A stretch of 64,000 nucleotides of DNA from Spongilla lacustris (lineage: Eukaryota > Porifera > Demospongiae > Spongillida > Spongillidae). Below are positions 36,401 through 49,607 of the stretch, one piece after another; within the stretch, counting starts at the first letter, position 1, and each line of letters begins with the position of its first letter. The DNA is taken from positions 7,066,081 to 7,130,080 of the forward strand of contig OX442430.1 of the NCBI GenBank assembly GCA_949361645.1, given 5' to 3'. A program made the position numbers and the translations under genes. Below the pieces are notes generated by a model, which searched no databases, had not been told where the DNA came from, and was given only the letters and a program-made list of their open reading frames with translations.

Positions 36401-37737
36401 TTATGCTTGTTGAGAAACTCCAGCAAAATCCTAAGACACTCTATCTGTTTCTGCATGATGGCAATGTCCAGAGGTGTTTGCCTTGTATCAAAGTCTGGAG
36501 TGAAAGCAATGTCCATCTCAAACTCTTCCTGCATTAGTTCTAAAATATTCAGCAGCAAGCTGAGCAATTGGCAATAGCCATTGGACATTGCAATGTGGTA
36601 CACACTCTGTCCTGTTGTCGTTGTGGCAGACAGCTTGCTGAACTTTATGGATAGAAAAGGAGGTGTGAAGTCCGAATCAAGCTTTGCTCCAATGGATTCT
36701 GTCATTCCTATTAAAGGATACTTGATGCCCGTTGAAGGGTATGCTCCCTTGCAAAGGACAGACTTAAAAATCCAGGAAATAAATTGAATGTCATTGTTTT
36801 GACATGCTATGTGGATTGGAAGGTTGCCATAACTATCTGGTATGCTAAGAAGACTAGGATACACCAGAACATAGATGTAGCGAAGTGGAGAATCAAGCCG
36901 GCAGGCTATGTGGAGAATTGTTTCCCGAATATCAGGAGTTGTGTCATTATAGGGTGCATTGTGGTCCAATAGAAGCTTTAGAACAATAGGCATGTTGTTG
37001 TTGAGGGCAGCACTATGCACAGAAGAAGCAGGCACATTGAGAGAGAGAGAGTGTGAGAGAGAGTGAGAGAGACAGAGGGGGAGAGAGAGAGAAGAGAGAG
37101 ACATGTAGATAGATAGATATGTTACAGACACTTTCTCTACCCCTCCCTTGTCTCTTTCTTTTCCCTCCCTTCCTGTCCTCCTACTATTATTCTCTCTGTA
37201 CCTCAGAAGCAGAGATGGATTAGCATCATTCAAGCCATAACCACAATTGTTGACCAGATGATTAAGAGCTTTGGAAAACACCTCAATATCATCCACTGTG
37301 CACTTTGATTTCTGGATTATATTGTAGAGGTCTGTATGGGGACATGTATTGGGGAAATGATGCAAATTGTAAACTTGTGCTAGTTTGGTCAGAATGTTTT
37401 CAAGATGTGTGACTGCACCATGGTAAACAACAGGATGTAACAATGTCATGTGATGAATAAGGAAATGAGCGGGATACACATTTGACAGCTGGAGAGAGCT
37501 ACATGAATAGGAAAATGACATTGAAACACTGGTACTGATGCAAATATGTGCATTTTTTTTTGCAATTAAGGAAAATTGTATACAAATTAACCACAAACCA
37601 TTAATGCATTTTCAATCTAAATGCACCTACATGTACCAACCTGTCTCTAGCCGAACTTTCAAGTCAGCTGTGTCGCATACTGTATGAACAGGGCAAACAC
37701 TATATTCCGCTCTTAGCTGATCTAAAATATCACCAAC
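27732..37737 (-). CDS. LRRK1-like ROCO kinase, copy B
   Basis: Multi-exon gene. In order: N-terminal exon 37,737-37,637, ankyrin-like exons 37,498-37,202 and 37,012-34,598 (ETILHIACRL, NLPIHIACQN, SVYHIAMSNG), which also holds leucine-rich repeats (LEVLKLSDNCIQELP, LKELNLSENKLSQL). Roc GTPase at 34.5-33.65 kb has P-loop GSANAGKTTLL, switch WDYGGQ and GTHAD. COR spans 33.6-31.1 kb. Kinase at 31.04-29.2 kb has GKGGYGAVYSG, GIKMF (lysine), IFRDLKPGNILVW, ADYGIC in place of DFG, and PPE. The propeller-like C-terminus is at 29.0-27.73 kb. FRD and DYG match the LRRK hallmarks YRD and DYG. These are cytosolic GTPase-kinases; mammalian LRRKs phosphorylate Rab GTPases. All motifs are intact. The true start was not found: a further 5' exon homologous to copy C at about 37,760-37,810 seems degraded. 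Confidence 0.9.
28133..28530 (-). other. High-identity tract shared by all LRRK copies
   Basis: Exon end (IEKWDVDQMERSAICDC, LCSNLCDKD), a 156-bp intron (28,259-28,414) and the next exon start (SKVTSLLHWRDVLYVGTEGG) are nearly identical to 40,062-40,458 and 57,929-58,322, while sequence on either side differs clearly between B and C/D. Confidence 0.85.
33339..33432. repeat. (AC)n microsatellite in LRRK copy B intron
   Basis: An AC array with one 'aacat' interruption, in an intron between COR exons of copy B. Copies C and D lack it at the equivalent place. Confidence 0.95.
37034..37105. repeat. (GA)n-rich intron of LRRK copy B
   Basis: A GA-rich stretch in the short intron between the two ankyrin-like exons (37,013-37,201). 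The frame happens to stay open, so a naive ORF runs through it and adds a Leu/Ser-rich segment that is not part of the protein. Confidence 0.9.
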
Positions 37738-39518
37738 CTACAAAGAGTGATTCCTCATTCGTATTTTGACTCATTAACAATGCCAGGATGGTCGAAAGAA
37801 GACTCTGTAGGACATACAGATGCCACGTTGTAAAGTACTTAGTTACCAGTATACACAAAAAGGGCAAATATAGTAACTCAATGTAAGTAGCAAAATTTTG
37901 TTGTTGTTGACAAATTAGTATTTGAGAGGTTCTTCCTCGTTCCCAGGCATGCTAGTGCTGGTTTAAACAAAATGTACTTAATAATAGGAGACTTTAGCCA
38001 GCTCACGTTAGGAGAAAAAAAAGCACATTCATTGTGGAGTTGGGTAAACTGTAAGTCGTCTTAGCGTGGCCTTACCGCTTTCATCAGAGATAATATATTA
38101 TCTCTGCTTTTAATATATTATCTCTGCTTTTGATATACTATCTCTGCTTTCGTCTATCGCTCTTTTCAGCAAATCAGTGAAGTTGTATTGATGAAGGCGG
38201 CACTATGAACACCGACAGTAAAGTTTTCCCCCCCAACTCCCCAATGAATATATGCCACATTTTCTCATAACACGAGCCGGCAATAATACTACTGTTCACA
38301 CTCAAGGGGGCGCGGTTGTCGCTTGATGCATGAGATATGTTAGTGACACAATGCAGAGATAATATATTATCTCTGCACAATGGCTAACCGACCCTTGCAT
38401 CGTTGACATTTGCGCATCCAGTTACTGTGTTATCTCCTGAAAGAAAGGAAATAAAAGTTTAAATTTTCTACCACAGGTTCACGCATCCCACGCGGCAGCT
38501 GACTTGTCCTTCACTGCACGTGCATGTGCATGGTTACTACTGCAATTACCCTTGGACTTGTACACACTAACTAATTACTGCACAAAAAACGGAGAGAGAT
38601 GTGTAAATATATGCATCCTACTGAATAGACGACCCTCTTACCTGCAAGCTGTCTGCTTGCCATGGCCTAGGGTACATTGACGATAGCTACCAGCTGCCTG
38701 CCTACCATGCATATGGCTTAGGCCCCAGGATTGCTGGTTTCAAAGTATGTACTATATACCGGGTATTGACGGCCCTTAACCCTACCAGCCTGCCTACCAT
38801 GGCCTAGGTTGTACATTGAAGGCTTGAGATCGAGCCTTATTTACGGAGTTCAGTTCCTTTTGGATCGTAAGCATTTTCTACTACTTCTAGTGTTGTAATC
38901 TTACAATAAAAACACATGCCGAGAGTTTTCTCACTGAACTCCATCACCCTGACCTGGACCATGCGGTTTAACGTACCATTCGGCTTCTCATGCTCATCGA
39001 CACATCCTTCCATAGCTTGAAAGTCGCAATTAACTTCGTCTTGATCGCGATATTCCTTCAGTAGCAGTAAACGTTACACCCGTGACCCAAATATGTGTAT
39101 GTTTCTGTGCCACACCCTCTTAATCATTTTGCAAGAATTGAGGCTCTACTCGTATTCATCCTAGACGTATGAAATTCATAATAAGCCAATAAAGGCGCGC
39201 AGGCCAGGCGCGAGGCTTGGATCATGGAAGGTTATTAATCTATGATGGTTATACACTGCAGTGCCGTCTGCCGAGACCGCAACACATATCGGAAGCTTTT
39301 ACGTAAAGAAATGCTCTTTTGCGATGAACTGTAAAGGGAATAGTGGAGAATATAAATTGCAAGTGATGGTAATTCACGTGTTTACGCAGCGCGCCCAACC
39401 ATGCACACATGTTATTTTATCTTATTTTTTAAAATTCTAACAGAAATACTTGCAGGTTCTTTTTTAAAAGCACACGATGCAAGACACTGTGACATATCTT
39501 GAGCACAAATGATATCCT
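37738..39518. other. Interval between LRRK copies B and C
   Basis: About 1.8 kb upstream of B and downstream of C. It holds the palindrome cluster at 38,085-38,376 and near-repeats built on 'ctgcctaccatggcctagg' at about 38,655-38,812. The B promoter should lie here, but no TATA box or initiator could be assigned. Confidence 0.55.
38085..38376. repeat. Paired perfect palindromes with short tandem repeats
   Basis: 'cagagataatatattatctctg' minus its ends (20-bp core AGAGATAATATATTATCTCT) is a perfect palindrome at 38,086-38,105 and again at 38,355-38,374; each extends by 1-2 further paired bases. From 38,098 to 38,152 a ~25-bp unit (atctctgctttt.atata.t) is repeated three times. The two palindromes frame a 290-bp segment like terminal repeats of a small mobile element. 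Confidence 0.85.
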
Positions 39519-42500
39519 TTAAGTTATATTTTGTACAGCGTTTGATCTGCGGCGGGTATGTAAAGTAGGCCTATGCTTCAAATGTTTTGATTGCTTCGCA
39601 CTCTCTTGTGGGCCAGCCTGTCTGGGACATAGAGAAGACCACAGGAACATGTGGGTGGCGTGTGATGGGGTAGTGAGTAGCTTAATGCGAGGAGTGGTGT
39701 CATAACCAGACACTGGCTCCCCAGGGGGATTCAAAGATGGTGGAACATTCTCAGAGCCTTCGAATATTCCGGTGTACTGCTCTCCAAAGCTGATAATCAA
39801 ACTTGGAGTATTGGAGTCTACTTGAACTAGATAAATAGAAACATTAAAAAACAAAATCAGCAAAATGCAAGCTATAGCAGAAAGTGTAACAACAATAACA
39901 ACAACAACAACAACAACAATAACGAAACCATGAATGGCAAAAAAAAACAAAACAAACAGAATGCATGCAGCAGGTATCCTCTTTATATTGTGATGTGACT
40001 TACGTTTTACATCTTGGGAGTCCAATAGAGCCCCTACAAGGTATTTGACTGGTGTCTTTGAGGCATTGACAGTCCAAAGAGCTGTCAGATCACCAGGGTT
40101 GAGGGCCAGCAGGACTCCGCCCTCTGTACCAACATAGAGGACATCTCTCCAATGTAGTAATGATGTCACCTTGCTGTTTTCATCTTAAACAGAAACATAG
40201 AAACGATAGAACAAATGACTCCACCAGTATTTAGCATGTGGATGTTTTATATTATTGTGTACATGGAGCATATAAAATAGCACAGGTACATGCATTGTAT
40301 ATGTCCCATGACTGCCAAAAAAGTCAACCATGTACTTACAGTCTTTGTCGCACAAGTTGCTGCAGAGGTCGTAGCAGTCACATATAGCTGATCTTTCCAT
40401 TTGGTCAACATCCCACTTCTCTATGTACGCCCTGTGGCTGAGCACAAGATGCTTCAGACTTCTGTCGCTTGCTTCACCCAGTGGCTCCATGTGCTCTACT
40501 GTGCTGTTAGTGTACATCCTAAATGTCTCACTAGTTATGCCACAAGTGGAGATTCTCAAGGACTTCAATTTAGACTCCACCGAATACCATAGATGTACTT
40601 CTCTGCCCTTCTCAGCTACCCTCACAAGCTGCACAGCTTCAGTGAAACTTTCAGCATAAGGTTGTGACAGGATGGGTTTAAAGTCATCAAAACTTTGACA
40701 ACTGCCAAATACATGCACATCGCTGACAGTTATAGCCACAACAACATCTTCTGAAGAGCTGTAAAGCAATTTTTGGACACAGTCTTTACTCTCCCACTTG
40801 CCTATCCTGCAATTCTTTTTGGCATCATAAATGCTTAGCTGCCCTCCAGTGGGGAGAGTTCTGCTCACCCAGACTTGGTCATGTGCAGTGCACAGAATTG
40901 AGATGCACTCTCCCTCAAGTGGCTCCACATCCTGAAAAAAACAACTTATTATTTTGTGGTACAATAGAGATTAGCATCCCTACGTAGCATTACATATTGG
41001 CATTTTGACCTACCTCTATCATTTGGCCATTTGTTTGACATTCAATATGTTTAAGTCTGTCCTTACTTGCAAACCAGATGTCCAGAGATGGAGGTTTCAT
41101 AGATGCATTATTCATCTTCTGGGTTAGACTGAATGGGCTCAGGTATCCAGGAGCTGTTAGCGAAGGCTGCTTCTCACCAGACAATGATGAAGTAAATGAG
41201 CGACCTTTCAGACTGAACCTGGTATATGCAGCTACTGCGTGTATGCCAGCATCCTCACTGGAGAGTGGAAAGGCTGAAACAAGTTGAGAGGTGACTCTAT
41301 TCTCCAACTTGGTGAGCACTTCTTTAATATCAGGCCTGTGGTAAGGATGCTCACTCCAGCACCAGCACATCAGTTCCAGCAGCCAGAGGGAGGGAGGGCA
41401 TTGCTGGTGGTATACAAACCAGGCTTATAATTATTGAGTACATAAACCATTGCCTTACCTTGAACGATAAAGAAGGTCTCTTTCCCTCTTCTAATAAAGA
41501 GCTGATTGGTCTTGTCTCATTCTGGAAAGGGTTTTCAAAGGTGAACAGGTAGTACATGAGCATTCCAAAAGAGTAGACATCTAGCTTTGTGTTCTGGCTC
41601 AGCTGACCACCATGAAGAAGTACTTCTGGTGGTAGATATGGAGGTGTGCCATCCCCCCCTCTCACACCCTGGGGAGTGTACTGTTGACATATCCCATAGT
41701 CAGCAAGCTTGACATAAACTTCTGAGTCAGAATTCCATTGTGTTTCTGGAAGTGGAAACTTCCACACCAATATGTTTCCTGGTTTAAGGTCACGAAATAT
41801 GAACTTCTTTGAGTGGATGTAGTCCAGAGCCTTGGCAACCTATAAGTTGAGGGAAGCCTACATCTCTCTATGTATAGAGATCGCATCTTTTTCATACCAC
41901 AAATAATGAATGATCAAATAAACTACATTTTTGTTCTTTGTGCAGCTTACTATAAAACCTTACTCCAGGCCCATGGGGTGGGGGGAACCAACATACACAT
42001 ATCTATGGGTGGCCAGTGTGCACGTTGATTACATGCAGGTGACCATTATAACTGCATTCTCTACTGCCTTGAAGAGAAACTGTCCCTGGTATATAGAATG
42101 GATTTGGAATTGACTTAGAACATTTACAACTTTATACGTGTGCAGCTGTATTAAGGATCAGCTGTTTGATTTGGGGATTTTTTTCCTCCCTCAACGAGGT
42201 CAAAAGTTGCAACCTATACATATAATACCATGATTTTTCTATTAATCATCATAGTTGCTGATGGGAAAATGAAAACTTGGTGTGAGACTTCCTGTTACTC
42301 CAACAATTACCTGCAATGATGATCCATTTCTTAGATAATGGCATGACCATAAGGCTATATGATAAATGCTTCGTGGAATTATTTTGTTCTATATAACAAT
42401 TTAGATCAATTTAAAGTACTATACATGTTATGTAGATCAGAATAGAGAAAAATTGTTCTTATTACCAAATTTATTATCTTACCTGTACCAAAGTTGAGTT

Positions 42501-45500
42501 CAGGGTCCAAACGTTCAGTTTCACATTCCCCTGTTGGCAGAACTTCTCCACACACGCTTTGAGATCACCAAGTGGAGCCAACTCGAGCAGGAGCATCAGA
42601 GGTGCCATGGCAACGCCCACCAGTCCAAGGATATTATCATGGACCAGTCTACTCATCACTCTTGCTTCCCTGCTGGCCTGTTGGTACTTTTCCCATGCTG
42701 AAGATTCAACTGGATCAGAAGGGTCCTCAGCCACAACAAATGTCTTGATGGCAATTCTCTGGGAATCTTGTACCTGAGGGATACAAAATGAACCTCATGT
42801 TCACTAACTGGGTATAGTGTATGTTACATTTCTGCCAATAGTGCCAGAAAAGACGGCTCCAAATCCACCTCTCCCTATCAGAGATGCAATCACTACATCC
42901 TCAGCACTAATGACCACAGACTTTGGAAGGTCTCCAAACACCTTAAGAAGACAGCAATAACAAAGAATATTTAAAAAGTAGAAAAAAGGGAACCCCTCAC
43001 CATGTCAGGGGAAATTTTGGAAACACTTATACTTCCATGGATTGGACACTTAAGCTCTTGTTTCAGTGCAACTGCATGTGCACAAAAGGGCAATGAAAAC
43101 AAAAAGTAACTTTTTGCAGTGACTACTTCAGTGCCATTATGCTGACGACCAGATGTTGAGCGTTTTGGTGAAGCATCAGTGAGCCGTCTCGCCTCACACT
43201 TATCACAGGGTGCACCCACCAGTATCATGGAAAGATCAAAACCTCTCTTCCTCCCAAACGCAACATACCAATCCTCAAAAATCGAATCTATGCACTGAAT
43301 GGACTGCTGGAGAAGCCACGTGGCTGCATGAATATAGTCTGAAGGAGGCTCTGAATCTGTGCTCGATGAAACTGTGAAAACCCTCACTTCAATACCACAG
43401 AACTTCTTCACCACCTCATGGCCCTCACTTGTGACAATGTAAGTGGAGTCTGTGCCTGGGAGTGGATAAGTCACAGGGACAATGCTGAGCACATCCATGC
43501 CGTTGCAAGTAAGGCAAACACCATGCCTCCAACAGCGCAATAGTGGTTCACATTTTTCATATAGGATCCTGCATTGAGCTATAATTGTAGTATTGGCACA
43601 GATGCGAGATGTTAGACGGGAGAAAAACCCGTTTGGAACAAATGGAAGAACATAGTGCCTCAACAGAACATGCTTCTGGGTGTTTATTGGTACTGAAAGC
43701 AGGCTAGCGGTGCTTTGTACAGAAAGCTTGCCAGAGTCATCCTGACTGATTGCACAAGCATGCTCCCTGTGTCGTGACATAAGTGAGGGAATGAGGATGG
43801 AGTGTTGGTCCAGAAGGAGGATGACCTCAAAGCTCTGCATGATGCTGATGATTGCACCGATGAAGGACTGTGTAGAATCCACACTGAACAGCTTAAAAAA
43901 ATCTTCCATGCACATGAAACCTGTAAAAACCATTCAATGGTTACAGGATTGATTTACATGCACATTATCACGCACAAAATACCAATACCATTCTTCTGAA
44001 AAGGATTCCTTTCCTGCACTGTGATCACATTTGCCATTGTTGCGCACAGCCACTGAGGATCAACACAGTATAGCTCATCCATTGTTATCCCCTTGTGATG
44101 CAGAATGATACCTGAGAGGATATAAAATGTGTGTGGGGTCACCATAGCAGTACATGTTGCCTTCATCTCACCGTTGTCATGCCAGAAGCTGCTGGCTTCA
44201 ACTATCTCCTGAGTGTTGCCAGCATATCCACACTGGTACATTTCTCTCCTGCCCATTTTGATTTAAGCACATGTACATAGGTTTTAAAAGAATAAAATAT
44301 AATAATTATATATTTAAACTATACGGATACATACACTGGTTGTATGTATATTCCAGCATAACCACACAACATACATTCCCTCCTATGTTAATGTTACAGC
44401 ACAGTTAGTGCAAGTGCAGTTTCATTACGTAATGCATACAGCATCACCACATACAGATACTCTTCTTTGGAGAAGATTGGTATAATATTTTGCTTGCTGC
44501 ACATCTTGACCAGAGATTGAATGATTTTCAGGACTCCAGTGTAATACAATGGAATGGGTTCATCTATTAAGGGCGGAGCATCTTTCCTTGCACCTGAAAA
44601 CGAAGAATGGCACAGAGGCCATGTGCAGCTTGTAAGTAGCTACACTGGCTGCAGTATTACAGGTACCTAACCTTGGTCTTTGTATGTCTGTGTAAACATG
44701 TAGATATGCGTCCTCAGTTGGTGCACGTCAGAAGAATTAAAGCTGTTTACAAAGAAGCAGTGTGGTTGGATCTTGGGATAGGCAAAGCTGCTTGGGTTGT
44801 ACTTCACATACAGCCTCTTAAAGGACTCTTCAAGTGCAGAAGTGTTTTTAATGCAGTCAGCGTGAGTCCCAATCACTATTACTGGAGCATTTGGTGCTCT
44901 GGCCTAACATAAGGATGATTGGTCTCTTATATAACATTGTCATGCACTCAAATTAAATTTAAAGTGCCCAGACCTCAATATTCTCCAGCCATGTTTTAAT
45001 GTTTCTTAACCCTGCTTCTCCTTCTCTTGCGTCCCAGACCACCAGATAAAGTGAACGATGTGAAATAAAGCACTGGTGAGTGGCATAGTACTCCTCCTGG
45101 ATGTTGTGGGAACGTTGGTTAACAAGTAATGTTCAACCCATTACAGATACACATTATAAACTGAACAACAACGAGACTGACTGAACTTACATGTACACAA
45201 TAAATACAAATTAACATGTACAACCTCTGGCTATGTGAAACAATATACATAAAATCAGCATGCAAACATGTATATCACATATCCTACATGTACCTGCCCT
45301 CCAAAATCCCATGTCATAAAGGTAATCACTGGAAGATTTCTCTTTGGTGAATATTCCCACTGACCCAACTCGACACCAATAGTGGACAAAGGCAGTCTAT
45401 TCACCCCCATCTGAACTGTCCTCTGGTGTGCCATTTTCCCCTTCTTTGTAAGCTGGAGAAGAAGAGTTGTTTTACCAGCATTTGCTGACCCCACCAACAT

Positions 45501-48500
45501 CAACTTCATGTGACGATAAGATTCCTTGCTGTGGGGGAGGGTGGGGGGGGGGGGGGGTTATTTAAGAACATAGTTTAAGATTCCACACTAACCCATGAAC
45601 AATTCCTTTCAGATAGCTAAGAAGATACTTAGGTGAAAGCTTCTCAACCAAATTTTTCGGAATTCCTGCCAGTGACAAGCCCTCCAAATTCAAGGTGGAA
45701 AGAGAGAGAAGACCCAACCCGCAGGGAAGACTGACAATGCCTGTGTTGTGGGCCAGATTTAGGGTGTTGAGGGATGTCAAGTTGAGTATGCTGGGTGGAA
45801 CAGAAGTCAGCTCATTGTGCTCAAGTGACAGGACGGACAGTTGTGGAAAGTGAACGACCATAGTGCACACCACATTTTCTGCATCAAGATCAGTATTGAT
45901 ATCAATTGCATGAAATTCAGCTAGTCTGTTATATCCTAGTGTGAGAGTTGTAAGTGACTTCAACTGATTATGAGTGGTGTGAGTACAATCGGAGTCTCCT
46001 GATTGCAGTAGCAGAAGCATGCAAGCAGATGAGCAGCGCGATACTGGTGCATGTGGCTGTGGAGGGGCCATGTCTTGAATGACATTGTGGTCCAGACGAA
46101 TAGTAGCCACATTCCGGGGCATGCTATGGACAAGATCCAAGTACTCAATACAATTTTGGCTCATGTTTATGTATTGCAGTTTTGGAGCTAGGCAGGGCAG
46201 TTCCTCTGGAATTTTTGAGAACATATTCTGAGAAAGATTAAGTGACAGCAATGCAGATGTTTCGAACTCTTCACAAAATGATAGAAAAAGCAATGCATTC
46301 TCTGATTCACTGTCAAACTCCGCTTTCATCTTTTCCTTGTCTCTTTGCTCATGAAGGTTTTGAATCCATTCAGTAACATTTTCCACATAAAACCTTTCAT
46401 TGGTAGCCAAATGAAGGGTCTTGTAGAATATATGAAGTCTTTCTATGTATTTCCATGCATCCCAGCAGGGTTCGTTAGACCCTTTTCTACTAAGTACACT
46501 TTCAGCAGCTGCCGCAATCTGTCTTGAAATACTGTGGCCATCACTAAAGGTACTGTCCAAACATAAATAATGCAGCTGTGATAACTTGTTCTCTGACAGG
46601 TTGATCTCTTTGAGATGCGGCATTACCCAAAGGCCTGGGGGAAGCTCTGTTAACTCATTTTCCTGTACACTTAAGTGCTCCAAGCTGTTGACCAAGCCAA
46701 GGAAGAGATCTTCAGGCAGCGTCTTCAACTTGTTTCCATCCAGCACGAGCTTCCTCAAGGACTGTGATGAATAGATACACTGGTAAGAGTGCAGAGCTGT
46801 GGGAAGCTCTTGAATACAATTATCTGACAACTTTAGAACTTCTAACATATGCAATTGGAACAGTTCTGGGGGAACAGACATTAACGAACAGCTAGTAATC
46901 TCAATCACAGTGATGGGAATCAAAGGATTAGGATTCAACTGTTCTGTGCAAAGCTTTCCACTTTCACAGTAGCTTAAACATTCCAATGCAAGATACTGGA
47001 TGATGTTATGGTCATACAGAGATTGTGATGTAACATCTGCTTGTCTAATGGCTTGAGATATGGACTCCATTGCGCTAAAGCAATCATTTATCCATGCAAG
47101 ATCAAGCATATTGATATCGGCACCATTCCACCTAATCTGCCCTTTTGTAAGACCCTTCTTGTAATCTAACTGTGTCTCCATAATGGCCTTAGCACTTGTC
47201 AGCTGTGTGTAATAGTACAGGAGAAGACGCTTCAGCTGCTGGTCCTGGACCCTACCAATGGCCTCCTCTAAACCCTGACTAAAGCCATACTTCACTAATA
47301 GCTTCATTATATTGGCATCACCAACAGCAGTAGCAATCTTCATGGCTTGTTGTTCCTGTGCCACCATCTGCAACAGTCCAAACTTGTCGAGAAACTCCAA
47401 CAAGAGTGTCACACATTCTGTCTCTTGGTGTGCAATAGCCACATCAAGGGGTGCTAGCTTGTTTACATAATCTAGTGTGGTAACAGTGTCCAATTCAAAT
47501 TCATTCTGCGTTACCCCAAGAACATCCAGCAACAAGCCAAGCAATTGGCTATATCCTTGGGACACTGCAATGTGATATACAGAATGCCCAGTTAGAGTGG
47601 TAGCAGAAAGCTTGCTGTATTTCATAGACGACAGTGGAGGAGTGATGCGAGATGCAACCGTTGCTTCGATAACTGCTGATCCTGAAACAGAACACCTGTA
47701 CATTGAAGAGACTCCTTCCTTGCATAGAACCGAATTAAAAAGCCAGGATAAAAACTGAACGTCATTTTGCTGGCATGCAACATGGATGGGAAGGTGTCCG
47801 TTAATATCTGGTATTGTGAGAAGTCTGGGGTATAGTAAAACATAAACATAGCGAAGTGATGACTTCAGCTTGCAGGCAATGTGTAGAATTGTTTCACGAC
47901 TCTTTTCACATGTCTCATTGTATTCTGCATTGTGGTCCAATAGTAGATTTAATACAATAGCTACGTTGTCATTGTTAGCAGCACTGCATGTGTATGTGTG
48001 TAAGAGAGGGAGTACGTGACATTGTGTGTGTGAGAAAGAAAGTTTGTGATAGAACTGGGCATAGACATTAATGTCAGTTTCATGTGTACCTAATGAGCAG
48101 AGATGGACGAGCATGATTCATAATATAACCACAGCAGTTGACCAGGCAATTAAGAGTAGTGGAAAATCTCTCAATGTCTTCAACTGAGCAGTCTGATTTC
48201 TGTATTATTGTTTTGAGTTCTAATGATTATGTGTGTAAGCATAGGATAAGAAACAGACATGTAAATCCCACATGCACGTAATAGATAATGTAACAAAAGG
48301 CCAGTCCAGACATGTGATGCATGCACATGTCTGGTGTCTACTATAGAAATGAGACAAAGACTGCAATCTATTACAATATCACATAGAGGGTAAACCATGA
48401 CAAGTTGTGCATGTAAGCCTAATTATTCAACCATCTTACCATCTTCCATTTGAGCTTTCATAATATCATCATGCTGCACTGTGAAAATAGAATTTCACAA

Positions 48501-48599
48501 CTGATGGATTAAAATTAATTTCCGAAATGAACTAACCTAAACATGGTGGCACCACATACTGACCGACCAAAGATGTCAATATGGTTGAAAGAAAGTCCT
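39519..48599 (-). CDS. LRRK1-like ROCO kinase, copy C
   Basis: Same exon layout as copy B. An ankyrin-like exon (48,219-48,090, IIQKSDCSVEDIERFSTTLN) precedes the large ankyrin plus leucine-rich-repeat exon (about 47.99-45.59 kb; ETILHIACKL, HLPIHVACQQ, LRKLVLDGNKLKTLP). Roc spans 45.5-44.67 kb: GSANAGKTTLL, WDFGGQ, GTHAD. COR spans 44.6-43.0 kb. Kinase: GRGGFGAVFSG (42.9 kb), IAIKTF, FRDLKPGNI (41.8 kb), ADYGIC, PPEVL. Propeller-like exons lie at 40.95-40.01 kb and the last exon at 39,828-39,519. The C-terminus (NVPPSLNPPGEP, then a basic tail RRRSNAVQN) is longer than in copy B. A possible earlier exon at 48,599-48,539 (LSFNHIDIFGRSV, ankyrin-like) does not join in phase with the next short exon I can see, so the 5' end is unresolved. 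Motifs are intact. Confidence 0.9.
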
Positions 48600-49489
48600 G
48601 CGTAGAGAGCATAACATATTGAATATATTCTCTCTTCTTTCTCACATTCTCTCCTCACTGCACTCTCTACACTGTACAAGTAACATATCAACTCTCCCAT
48701 GTTGCCTGCAACTCAAATGAATGAGTAAACATTCAGTAGAATACATTTTTATTCACATTCATTTCAGTTACATGTGTGTAGTGGTTGGCCATGCTTTTGT
48801 GGCTACATGCAGTCACACTATCAAGTTTAAAGTTCATATATGCTGTGGATGCCAACCAAAAGCTACACATTATGATTTGCACTGCAAGTTTGCTAAATAC
48901 AGACTGCACTGAGCATGTGGCAACAATTTGCACTGTGTCACTGCAATTCTGACATGTTCACTGAGAGTGCTACATGTGCAGATATACAGCCATCAGTTAA
49001 ATGTATTAATACAAAAAACACTGACCCTTGTATTGATCTTCTCACCACTGGTTGGTAAGCCCTCAATATCTGAGGAGAATAAAAATGTACCACTTACATC
49101 TCAGTAAATCCCTACTATTCAGGACAACACAGGAGTGAAGGTTATGCAAGATAACTGCAAGGAATCGGGAGTTCTTTCAACCCTGTCCCCACGAAAATAG
49201 AAAAATACCTTTAGCATGAAAAGTACTTAATAATGCGAAGAGATCTCATTGACACATTATCTATTTGTAGTTGATTGGTGGCAATATCAAACTTGAAAAC
49301 AGTACTTATGAAGAAATGTAGTGCTTGCAACAATATGTTGTTCTTCTCAAGCAGCGTCCTCCTTTTGCTCACTTGGTATGCACATTGGTAGGCAGGCAAA
49401 CCTGCTAAACGTTTTTTTGAAGTGAGGGAAAAAATCTCCGCTTATCAATTTCTAGACCCAGCATGAAAAATAATCAGCACATTCTATGC
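48600..49489. other. Interval upstream of LRRK copy C
   Basis: No further gene recognised. An ATG-started frame from 48,700 runs into the ankyrin-like exon of copy C (MGELICYLYSVESAVRRE...), and could be its first exon, but a splice in phase was not found. The rest to the gypsy LTR is featureless AT-rich DNA. Confidence 0.45.
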
Positions 49490-49607
49490 TGACGTGTCAT
49501 GTGCTGTTTGACCATTGGTCAGTAATGATATAGAACGTTCTATGGTGTATGTATAAATTGACTATAATCTTATCGGTGTTCTTTGCACTTATTCCAATGA
49601 ACTACAC
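49490..49607 (+). repeat. Degenerate 5' LTR of the gypsy element
   Basis: Matches about 54,808-54,945 as described for the whole element. A short stretch 'ttggcaggatgtc' right after it sits where the primer-binding site is expected. Boundaries are approximate. Confidence 0.55.

Noticed and set aside
37019..37203. Leu/Ser-rich segment within the long LRRK-B ORF
   Set aside because: It lies between a good GT donor and AG acceptor, is GA-repeat derived, and is absent from copy C. It is an intron that happens to be open.
48515..48700. ATG at 48,700 as start of LRRK copy C
   Set aside because: The frame reaches an ankyrin-like exon, but the donor phase does not fit the next exon I can see, so I do not assert it as the start.
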